DNA of 64,000 nt from contig NZ_CP019288.1 in NCBI RefSeq assembly GCF_009901525.1, forward strand, positions 806,001-870,000, written 5' to 3'. The notes beneath the pieces are model-generated. The model was not told the DNA's origin, made no database searches, and was given only the letters and a program-made list of their open reading frames with translations. The translations under genes and the position numbers were made by a program. Positions 34,032-43,800 of the stretch are shown piece by piece. The stretch is from Kordia antarctica (GTDB lineage Bacteria; Bacteroidota; Bacteroidia; Flavobacteriales; Flavobacteriaceae). The number at the start of each line of letters is the position of its first letter. The first letter of the stretch is position 1.

Positions 34032-37000
34032 TTAAAAAATGAGCTTTCGTTCTGTTTCTTCTTCAATTTCTTGCGCATCTAATTGTATGCTTGTTTCAAT
34101 GTATTCTGCTATGGAAGCTATTGTTCTTTCTGAAAAAATATCTTTTAATTCTATATGTACTCCTAATCTTTTATGTATTCTCGAAATGAGTTTTATACCT
34201 AAAATGCTTTGTCCGCCAAGTAAAAAGAAATCTTCTTCTATACCAATGTTTTCAATGTTGAATAGTTCTTCCCATATGGCAACTAATTCTCGCTCCGTTT
34301 TAGTACTAGGTGCAACATATATTCTTGGTTTTTCAAGTGCGAGTGCCTGTGGATTTGGAAGTTGCTTTTTATCAATTTTCAAATTAGCATTTAGTGGAAA
34401 TTCCTTTAATTTCACAAAGAAATTTGGAATCATATATGCTGGAAGCCTTTTCATTAAGGTTGTTCTTATAGCTATTTCATCTACTATTTCCTCACAAATG
34501 TAGTACGCTACTAAGTCTTCGCTATTTTTTGCAATGACTACACATTGTTTTATTTCATTTATAGTAGATATTGCTTTTTCTATTTCTCCTAATTCAATAC
34601 GATAACCTCTTACTTTAACTTGATCGTCTTTACGCCCTGAAAATTTTATGCTTTTATCAGAAAGCCATTGTCCAAAGTCGCCTGTTTTGTATAATCGTTG
34701 TCCTTTTAGAAAAGGATGTTGTATAAATTTTTCTGCTGTAAGTTTCGGATTGTTGATATAACCTCTGGCTAATCCATCGCCTGAAATACAAATTTCTCCA
34801 ACAACACCTTCTGGCAGTAAATCATTGTTTTCTCCTAAAATATATAATTGCGTATTCGAAATTGGCGATCCAATAGCAATTACATTGTTTCTATCAACTA
34901 CATCAGCATTAATTTCTTGAACAGTCGCACCAATTGTTGATTCCGTTGGTCCAAAGTGATTAATTATTTGTAAACCTTGTATGTTAACTAGTTGTTTTAT
35001 ATCTGAAAAAATTGCGTTGTCGCCACCAGATATTAATAGTTTTAGGTTCCCTTTTTCTAAGAGTTCTGAAAATTTGTCGTTGTTGATTAATAGGTTTAAA
35101 AGTATTGGAGTTCCTTTTAAGAAACTTATTTTATGATGAATAAGGTAGTCTATAAAACGATCTGTTGCGACTATCAAATCTTCTTTTACTATATGCAATG
35201 TTGCGCCAGATAATAAACATCCAAATACTGCTGTTAGTACGCCATCAAATGAAATACTGGCAGACATGACACTACTGTCTTTGTTTGAAATTTTAAAAGT
35301 CTTTGTGAAATATTCATTGTAATTGATAAGACTTCTATTTTCAATCATCACTCCTTTTGGTTTTCCCGTAGAGCCAGAAGTGTATATTACGTAAGCTAAG
35401 TTGTTCTCTTTTGCGTTGTCCTTACTGTTTGTTTTTTTGTATTTCTCTTTATTTTCAATAAAATCTTCTAGTATTTTTTGATTGATGATTGCTTTTGCTT
35501 GACTATCATTCATCATGTATTCAATACGATCTTTAGGATAATGAAAATCAATTGGTACATATGCTGCGCCAGTTTTTAATATTCCTAAAATAGCTACAAT
35601 CAACCATTCGCTTCTTTCCAAATGAATTGCAATGATTTCATCAGGTTTTGGTGCATAGTTTTGATGTATATAGTTTGCTATTTGATTGGATAATTTATTG
35701 ACTTCTTGGTATGTTAACTGTTTCTCTTCATATACTAAAGCGATATCATTTGGTGTTTTCTGTACTTGCTCATCAAACAACTCAACGATTGTATTGTTTT
35801 TTGGATAGTCAGTTTTGGTGTTATTAAGCTCGTATAGAAGATAATTTTGCTCTTCTTTAGATAAATATTCAATGTTGGCAATTTTTTTAGTAGAATTATC
35901 AAGCGTTGCTTTTAGTAACGACTTAAAATGTCTCATGAATTGCTGAATCATTTTTTTATCGTAGACATCTGTATTATAATCCAATGTATATGATAAATAT
36001 CCATCTTCTTCTTTAAATGTTAACGACACATCAAATTTTGATACACAAGCACCATTATCCCAAATAGTATCTGTTTGTGTTGCATCAAATTCTGTTTCTT
36101 GTGCTTCAGAATCTTGCATTGTAAGCATGATATCGAATATAGGATTACGACTAATGTCTCTTTTAGTGCCTAAATTCTCAATTAAACTATCAAAAGGATA
36201 ATCACTATGTTCATAGGCAACTAACGTGGACGCTTTTATTTGATCGTAAAAAGCTATAAAATCTTTATTAGAATCTACTTGATTCCGCAGCACAAGCGTA
36301 TTTATATAAAATCCTATTTGATCTTTTAAGTCTACATGATTTCTTTCTGATATTGGAGTTCCTACGATGATATCTTTTGAAACTGTATATTTATGTAGCA
36401 AAATAGTGCTGATTGATACTAAATAGATAAATAAACTACTTTCCTGTTTTTGACTGAATTTTTTAATATCAGCCGTTGTTTCTTTTGATAGATAACTTTT
36501 AAAAGAATGACCATTATATGTTTTCATTAGTGGTCTTTTCTTGTTTGAAGGTAAATCCAATACTGGTAATTCTCCCGATAGTTGCGCTAACCAAAACTTT
36601 TTTTGAGTTGCTCCTACTTCACTTTTTAATTTTGACAATTGCCACAACGTATACTCTTTATATTGAATGCGTAAAGGCGATAGTTTTGGTTCTTTATTTG
36701 CAGTATCTGCTTTGTAAAATTCCATTACATCTTTAAACATAACCTCAACAGACCATTCGTCACTAATAATATGATGCATTGTAAGCGATAATACAAAATC
36801 ATCTTCGGTGATTTGAAGCAAGGTTGCTCTAAATAGCAAATCTGATTCTAAATTGAAAGGTGTAAGTGCATCATTTGCTGCATATTCCTTGATAAAATGC
36901 TGTTTATCTTCAGCTGGCATTTTTCTTAAATCCTTGTGTTCAATAGTAAGTGCAACTTCTTCAGCAGGAATTATCCATTGGCGTACTTCATCCAATTCAA

Positions 37001-37397
37001 TATCTTCTTTGAAAATTGTTCTCAAAATTTCATGTCGCGCTACAACTAATTGCAATGCTTTTTTAAAACTAGTTACATCTGTAATTTTCACAGGAATGCA
37101 CATAGGAATATTATACGCAATAGAAGCTTCTTTAAACTTACTAATCATCCATAAACGCTGTTGGGCATTGGAAAGAGGATAGTTTTTCATTTTAGGTGCT
37201 ACCGGTATTTTTATAGCTCCTAAACCTGTGCTTTTCTTTAATTGCTGTATTATTTCCGATTTGTGTATTTTAATTTGAGTAATAATATCATTTTCAATAG
37301 TTCCTGATTTGGAAAATATTTTTAACTCATCATCTACGACTTCTAGGAGGATATTTTCAGTATTTAACTTTTTAAAAAGTTGTTGTAGGTTATTCAT
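34032..37397 (-). CDS. NRPS C-A(Asp-like)-T
   Basis: This 1121-residue subunit has a TubC-type N-terminal docking domain (about 1-56), a condensation domain whose active-site motif reads HHIISDE (near 210) instead of ending in Gly, an A domain (YVIYTSGSTGKPKG near 677), and a carrier domain (LGGQSILG near 1058). The by-eye code D-G-T-K-I-G-H-I-G is nearest to the aspartate code DLTKVGHIG, so an acidic or amide residue is plausible. The C-terminal about 60 residues are nearly identical to the 1129-aa subunit upstream, including the KLIF tail, which indicates duplication. Domain order is certain; substrate tentative. Confidence 0.92.
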   Translation of the reverse strand: MNNLQQLFKKLNTENILLEVVDDELKIFSKSGTIENDIITQIKIHKSEIIQQLKKSTGLGAIKIPVAPKMKNYPLSNAQQRLWMISKFKEASIAYNIPMCIPVKITDVTSFKKALQLVVARHEILRTIFKEDIELDEVRQWIIPAEEVALTIEHKDLRKMPAEDKQHFIKEYAANDALTPFNLESDLLFRATLLQITEDDFVLSLTMHHIISDEWSVEVMFKDVMEFYKADTANKEPKLSPLRIQYKEYTLWQLSKLKSEVGATQKKFWLAQLSGELPVLDLPSNKKRPLMKTYNGHSFKSYLSKETTADIKKFSQKQESSLFIYLVSISTILLHKYTVSKDIIVGTPISERNHVDLKDQIGFYINTLVLRNQVDSNKDFIAFYDQIKASTLVAYEHSDYPFDSLIENLGTKRDISRNPIFDIMLTMQDSEAQETEFDATQTDTIWDNGACVSKFDVSLTFKEEDGYLSYTLDYNTDVYDKKMIQQFMRHFKSLLKATLDNSTKKIANIEYLSKEEQNYLLYELNNTKTDYPKNNTIVELFDEQVQKTPNDIALVYEEKQLTYQEVNKLSNQIANYIHQNYAPKPDEIIAIHLERSEWLIVAILGILKTGAAYVPIDFHYPKDRIEYMMNDSQAKAIINQKILEDFIENKEKYKKTNSKDNAKENNLAYVIYTSGSTGKPKGVMIENRSLINYNEYFTKTFKISNKDSSVMSASISFDGVLTAVFGCLLSGATLHIVKEDLIVATDRFIDYLIHHKISFLKGTPILLNLLINNDKFSELLEKGNLKLLISGGDNAIFSDIKQLVNIQGLQIINHFGPTESTIGATVQEINADVVDRNNVIAIGSPISNTQLYILGENNDLLPEGVVGEICISGDGLARGYINNPKLTAEKFIQHPFLKGQRLYKTGDFGQWLSDKSIKFSGRKDDQVKVRGYRIELGEIEKAISTINEIKQCVVIAKNSEDLVAYYICEEIVDEIAIRTTLMKRLPAYMIPNFFVKLKEFPLNANLKIDKKQLPNPQALALEKPRIYVAPSTKTERELVAIWEELFNIENIGIEEDFFLLGGQSILGIKLISRIHKRLGVHIELKDIFSERTIASIAEYIETSIQLDAQEIEEETERKLIF

Positions 37398-37416
37398 TAA
37401 ATAAGTTTTGGTTTTT

Positions 37417-40400
37417 TTAAAATATGAGCTTGTTTTCTGTTTCTTCTATATTTTCTTGTGCGTCTAATTGCTGACTTGTTTCTACATATTCTGCGATGGA
37501 AGCAATTGTTCTTTCTGAGAAAATATCTTTTAATTCTATGAGTATGCCTAGTTCTTTATGTATTCTTGAAATGAGTTTTATACCTAAAATACTTTGTCCG
37601 CCTAATACAAAAAAGTCATCTATTACACTGATTTTTTCTATGTTTAAAATACTACTCCAGATATCATGTATTTTTTGTTCCGTTTCATTTCTTGGCGCAA
37701 CATATTCGGTTCCACTATCAATATTTTTTCCTTGCATTGATAGTAACGTATCATGAGCTACTTTTCCACTTGTATTTAATGGAATTTTAGCCACTTGGAT
37801 GTATGCATTTGGCAACATGTAATCTGGCAATCTATCAGATAAGAATTGACGAATTTCTGATGCGTTTTGTTCTTTTTCTGATACGATATATGCTACCAAC
37901 TCTTTATCGCCAGTTTCATTATCTTTCACTAATAAAGCAACTTCTTCAATGTCTTCTTTCGATTCTAATTGATAAGCTACTTCTCCTAATTCTATTCGAT
38001 GTCCACGAATTTTCACTTGATCGTCTACTCTTCCAACAAATTCAATGGCACCATCTTGCAGCATTCGTCCCATATCGCCTGTTTTATATAAACGTTCACC
38101 TTTGTTAAATGGATGCGCTATAAACTTTTCTTCCGTTAACGTTTCACTATTTAAGTAACCTTTTGCCAATCCTGCGCCCGAAATACATAGTTCGCCAACA
38201 ACACCTTTTGGTTGTAAATTGTTATGTGCATCTAACACATACATTTGTACATTCGCAATTGGCATTCCAATAGGAATTTGAGTTCCTGAAATTGCTGTTT
38301 CTTTAGTCATTTTAAAAACACAACTACAAATACTTGTTTCTGTTGGTCCAAAAGCATTGTAATAAATACCGCCAAATTCAAGGTATTCCATCACTTTGTT
38401 ATAAACGGCTGCTTCTCCTGCTGTGACTAATACGTTCATATTTTTCAAGCTTTCCACGTTCAATAATTTTAAATAGGAAGGCGGAATTGTTGCAACGTCA
38501 ATTTTGTTGTCAATAATGTATTGTTCTAAAAGTGCTGGCGTTTTTCTCGTATTTTCATCAACCATATATAAAGTTGAACCAGAAAGCAACGTGATAAATA
38601 TTTCCGAGACAGAAGCATCAAAAGCATATGAAGCAAATTGTAACGAATGTTTGTTTTCTTCAGGATTGATGATAAATAAATCTATCTGAGCTAACATCGT
38701 ATTTACAATTCCTTTATGCTGAATCATAACTCCTTTTGGCATTCCTGTGGAACCACTTGTATAAATGATATACGCCAAGTCAGCGGTTTTTACGTCAACT
38801 GTTGGTTGCGTTTCGTCATATTCAGCCGCTTCAAAATCAATATCAATTGCAAAAAGATTGCCTTCGTAATACTCCAAATCAAAAATGTAGTTTGAATCTG
38901 TTACAAGTAGCTTTACATTGGCATCATTTAGAATATATTCTTTACGCTCTTGCGGATAATTTGTATCAATTGGAATGTACGCTGCGCCTACTTTCAAAAT
39001 GGCAAGAATTGTAATGATAAACTTTTCACTTCTGTCCAACTTTACAGCGATAAGATCATGTGGTTTTATAGCGTGTTCTTTTATAAAACAGTGTGCCAAT
39101 TGATTGGAAACTTCATCCAATTCTTTGTATGTAAGTGATACTTCATTAAAAAACACAGCAGGAACATTTGGTGTTAAGTTTACTTGTTTCGCAAACAAGC
39201 TCACTAAGGTTTCTTCAGAAGCTGCATTTTTCTTACTATTAAAATCATGAAGAAGTTCATGCGTTTCTTTTTCAGAAATATAGCTGACTTGACTTAATGG
39301 CTTTTCAACATTTTTAAATAATGAAGTAAGTAATTGTTTGTAATGTTGCATGAAATCTACCATCAACTCCTTGTCATATCTATCTGTGTTGTATACTACA
39401 TTAAAATTGATTGTATCTTCTAAAGGTTGAAAATGGAATTCAATATCATGTTTTACATACTCAAAACCATAATCTATTGTTTCATCTTTTTGTGAAGTTT
39501 CTTCTGCATTAGAATCATACATATCTTCCGATAGATTGTGAAACGTTATGGAGACATCAAAAACGGCACTACGACTTTGATCATATTTCATTTTTAAATT
39601 CGAAACAATACTATAAAAAGGATAATCTTGATGGTCATAAGCTTTGAGCATATTATTCTGTAATCGGTTGTAAAAGCTTATAAAATTTTCTGTTGGATTG
39701 ATTGTATCTCTTAATGCCAATGTATTGAGATAAAACCCAATTTGATCGCTTAAATCTTCATTATCTCTGCCTGATATTGGCGTTCCAATAATAATGTCTT
39801 TTTGATCTGTATACCGATACAACAATACTTTTAAAGCGGCTAACACAGCCATAAATAAACTTCCTCCATTTTGAGCTACAAAATGTTTTAGTGCCAACGT
39901 TTCTTTTTTAGCAACCACCGTTTCTAACAATCTACCATTGTATGTTTTTTGTGTGCTAGTGATATTTTTCCCTGGAAGATCTAAAAATGGAAGTTCTCCT
40001 GATAATTGGTTTAACCAAAATTCTTTGTGCTTATTGTACGAGTCAGTATCTACCTGATTTGTTTGCCATGAGGCAAAATCTTTGTATTGAATACGCAAAG
40101 GACTTAGCGTTGGTGTTTCATTTTTTGCAAATGCTTCATAGAATGACATCGCATCTCTTCCTAAAACTTCCAACGACCAACCATCACTAATAATATGATG
40201 CATATTGTAATAAAAAACATATGCTGAATCTGCAAGTTGTAATAAACATACATTAAACAAAGGTCCTTTTTCAAGGTCAAATTCTTTGCCAGAATCTTCT
40301 TCTATAAATTTTTTAACAGCAACTGCATTGTCGGCAACATCTCTGTAATCTTTATATTGTATTACAAAATCTAATGCATCTTCATCTAAAATCCATTGGC

Positions 40401-40806
40401 GAACTTCTCCTTCTTCATTTTTCTTAAAAACCGTTTTCAATATTTCATGACGCTCAATAACTGCATGCATTGCTTTTTTAAAACTAGCTACATCTAAAGG
40501 TTGCTGAATTGGCAATTGATACGAAACATTATAAGCAACTGACGCACCTTCAAATTGACTCGTAATCCAAAGACTGTTTTGAGCACTTGATAACGGATAA
40601 CTCTGCTGTTTTGGCACTAACGGAATTTCCTTAGATACAGCCGCATTTCCCTTGCGAAGTTCGGCTATGATGTTCTCTTTATTTTCTCTGATAAGCGCAA
40701 GTGTTTCTGGGTCAACTATTCCCGTTTTAGAGAATAATTTCAATTCTCCATTAACCTCTTCAAGAAGAATTTCTTTTTCGCTTAATTGTTTTAAAAGATT
40801 GTTCAT
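37417..40806 (-). CDS. NRPS C-A(Tyr/Phe-like)-T
   Basis: This 1129-residue subunit has TubC docking (about 1-53), C (HHIISDG near 205), A (YIIYTSGSTGMPKG near 687) and T (LGGQSILG near 1069). The code reads D-A-S-T-V-A-A-I-C, one residue from a published tyrosine code (DASTVAAVC) and related to phenylalanine codes. Its start overlaps the stop of the 1893-aa gene by 4 bp (ATGA type). The A-domain sequence before motif A3 closely matches the first A domain of the 2605-aa protein, but the substrate-pocket half does not, which suggests a recombinant. It ends with KLIF, a likely docking tail for the next TubC domain. Confidence 0.93.
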   Translation of the reverse strand: MNNLLKQLSEKEILLEEVNGELKLFSKTGIVDPETLALIRENKENIIAELRKGNAAVSKEIPLVPKQQSYPLSSAQNSLWITSQFEGASVAYNVSYQLPIQQPLDVASFKKAMHAVIERHEILKTVFKKNEEGEVRQWILDEDALDFVIQYKDYRDVADNAVAVKKFIEEDSGKEFDLEKGPLFNVCLLQLADSAYVFYYNMHHIISDGWSLEVLGRDAMSFYEAFAKNETPTLSPLRIQYKDFASWQTNQVDTDSYNKHKEFWLNQLSGELPFLDLPGKNITSTQKTYNGRLLETVVAKKETLALKHFVAQNGGSLFMAVLAALKVLLYRYTDQKDIIIGTPISGRDNEDLSDQIGFYLNTLALRDTINPTENFISFYNRLQNNMLKAYDHQDYPFYSIVSNLKMKYDQSRSAVFDVSITFHNLSEDMYDSNAEETSQKDETIDYGFEYVKHDIEFHFQPLEDTINFNVVYNTDRYDKELMVDFMQHYKQLLTSLFKNVEKPLSQVSYISEKETHELLHDFNSKKNAASEETLVSLFAKQVNLTPNVPAVFFNEVSLTYKELDEVSNQLAHCFIKEHAIKPHDLIAVKLDRSEKFIITILAILKVGAAYIPIDTNYPQERKEYILNDANVKLLVTDSNYIFDLEYYEGNLFAIDIDFEAAEYDETQPTVDVKTADLAYIIYTSGSTGMPKGVMIQHKGIVNTMLAQIDLFIINPEENKHSLQFASYAFDASVSEIFITLLSGSTLYMVDENTRKTPALLEQYIIDNKIDVATIPPSYLKLLNVESLKNMNVLVTAGEAAVYNKVMEYLEFGGIYYNAFGPTETSICSCVFKMTKETAISGTQIPIGMPIANVQMYVLDAHNNLQPKGVVGELCISGAGLAKGYLNSETLTEEKFIAHPFNKGERLYKTGDMGRMLQDGAIEFVGRVDDQVKIRGHRIELGEVAYQLESKEDIEEVALLVKDNETGDKELVAYIVSEKEQNASEIRQFLSDRLPDYMLPNAYIQVAKIPLNTSGKVAHDTLLSMQGKNIDSGTEYVAPRNETEQKIHDIWSSILNIEKISVIDDFFVLGGQSILGIKLISRIHKELGILIELKDIFSERTIASIAEYVETSQQLDAQENIEETENKLIF

Positions 40807-43800
40807 AGTTTTATTTCTTTATACATTTCCTTAGAGTCTTTCAACTTTTCTTGTCCTTTGATAAATGCAATTTTGATGGCAATATTTTCAATAGTTCTAT
40901 CAGTGAAAACATCTGTAATATTGATATCAACTTCAAATGTTTTGTTAATGAACGTCAATAGCTTAATTGCTTTGATACTATTTCCGCCAAGCGTAAAAAA
41001 GTTGTCTTTCATTCCTACTTTTTCTTCGTCTAAAACTTCTTCCCAAATAGCCGCTAGTTTTCCTTCTGTTTCATTTCTAGGTGCTATATGTGCTAAACTG
41101 CTTTCAAGTTGGTTTCCATCAATGTCCAATAGTTTGCTTTTGTCCATTTTTCCGTTAACTGTTCGTGGAAATCTTTCTATTTGCACAAAATAAGAAGGTA
41201 ACATATAATCTGGCAGACTCTTTTGCAATTCCTCTCTTAAATATTCTATACTTAATGTCTCTTTACTAGTTACATAAGCTACTAATTCTTTAGTGCCTAA
41301 ATGTGAATCGATTGCTATAACTGCACTAGATTCTATAGCGTGTATTTCAGATAATGCACTCTCAATCTCTCCTATTTCTATTCGATACCCTCGTATTTTA
41401 ACCTGATTATCTTTTCTACCTATAAACTCAATATTTCCATCAGAAAACCATCTTGCTAAATCTCCCGTTTTATATAATCGCTCTCCTTCTTTAAATGGAT
41501 GAACTATAAATTTCTCTGCTGTTAACTCTGTATTGTTTAGATAACCTCTTGATAATCCTGCTCCACCCAAAAAGACCTCTCCGACAATACCAATTGGTTG
41601 TAATTCCAATAAATCATTTAAGATGTATACTTGTGTATTGCCTATTGGTTTTCCAATAGGTAATACTTTATTTAATTTCTTTTTACGTTTGAATTCTATG
41701 GAAGTAACTGTAGTTTCTGTAGGTCCATATTTATTATAAAACTCAATATTTGGTGATATACTTTCTGCTAATTTTAAGCTACAAATCTCTCCTCCTGAAA
41801 TTACTCTTTTTAAAGTATTACATTTTTCAATACCTCTTAGTTGTTCTAAATACGTGGGTGTTGCATGTAAATGTGTTATTTCATGATTATTTAGAAATGA
41901 ACTAAGGTCATCACTAATTATCAACTCCTTGGATATTACTACTACTGTTGCGCTATTAAGTAATCCTAAAAAAATTTGCTCTACTGAAGCATCAAAAACA
42001 TAATTTGAAAATAATAAAATATTATCCTTACTATCTATTTTAAATTCTCGAGTTTGGTAGTTAATTAAATTTATAACAGACTTATTTTCTACCATAACTC
42101 CTTTTGGTTTCCCAGTAGTACCCGAAGTATATATTACATATGCCAAATTGGAAGGTAATACAGTTATTTCTGGTTTTGTAGAAGGATATTTTTCTGCTAA
42201 TTTGAAGTTATTCAATTCATTTAAATCAATACAAACCTTCCAGTTTGTATCTTCCTCTATGAAAGAAATGCGTTGCTCTGGATATCCTGAATCAATCGGT
42301 ACATAAGCGCCTCCTGCTTTTAAAACTCCTAATATAGAAATGATTATCCACTCACTACGTTCTAACTTTATTCCTATTAGATCCTCTTTCTCTATACTAT
42401 AATTATCGATTAAATAATGTGCTAACTGATTCGATAGTTCATCTAACTCTCTATAGCTTAACCTTGTGTCTTCAAAGACTACTGCAATAGAAGTAGGATT
42501 CTTTGCTGCTTGCTCTTCAAATAAATTTATAATGGTTTTGTCTTGTGGATACACAACTTCAGTAGCATTAAAATTCTCTAGTAATTTCTTCTTCTCATCT
42601 ACAGTTAAATAATTTACTTTACCAATAGCAACATCAGGATTTGTTATTAAAGATGTTATCAATTGCTTGTAATGCTTCATTAACTTTTTCAACATAGTCG
42701 CATCATAGACATCCATATTGTAAATCATACTAAAAGAGATACAATCTCCTACTTCCTCAAATATCGATTGTAAATCAAATTTGGAAGCAACATTTTTATA
42801 CTCTTTAATAGTGTCTAATTCTATTTTATCTATTTCTAAATTACTCGTATTGTCCGCGTTGTTCTGAAGTGTTAACATGACATCAAAAATATCACTACGG
42901 CTAGTATCTTTTTTCAAATTTAATTCTTCTACCAATCGATCAAACGGATACATCTGATGATTGTAGGCTTCTAAAGTATTTTCCTTTACTCTATGATACA
43001 AACTAGCAAAATTCTCATTTGAATCTACTTGATTTCTAAAAGCTAATGTATTCACATAAAAACCAATTTGATCTTTTAAATCTATATGATCTCTTCCAGA
43101 TATAGGACTTCCTATAATAATATCATCCTTTGAGGTATAACGATTTAGTAATACAGTGAATGTAGATAATAAACTTATAAAAAGACTGCCTCCATTTGCT
43201 CGGGAATAATTCTTCAATACATCTGTTGTTTCTTTATCCAAATAGGTCGTTAATAATCCTCCTTTATAAGTTCTTACTTTCGGTCTTAACTTTTTAGTTG
43301 GTAAATCTATCACAGACAATTCTCCTGATAAATTTTTTAACCAATAATCACGAGATTCATGATTTTTACCCATTTGTGCTAAATGCCATGCTGTATATTC
43401 TTTGTATTGAATACGCAATGGAGTTGGTTCTTGAGGTGTTTTCCCCATGTAATAGTTGTAATATTCCATTACATCTTTTGCTAATACTTCCATAGACCAA
43501 CCATCGCTAATAATATGATGCATGTTGAAATAGAATGTATATTGGTCATCAACCGTTTTTAGAATACTCGCTCTAATAAGTGGACCGTTTTCTAAATTAA
43601 ATGGCTCAAATGAATCAACTTCTATATAGTGTTGTACAGCAGCTGAATCCGTTACTTCTATATATTGTATTTGAAAATTTAATGTCTTCTGATCTAAAAT
43701 CCATTGTCGTATTTCGCCATCTTCATTTACTTTAAAAACCGTTCGTAATACTTCATGACGATCTATAACAGCATGAATCGCTTTTTTGAAAAGATTTAAG

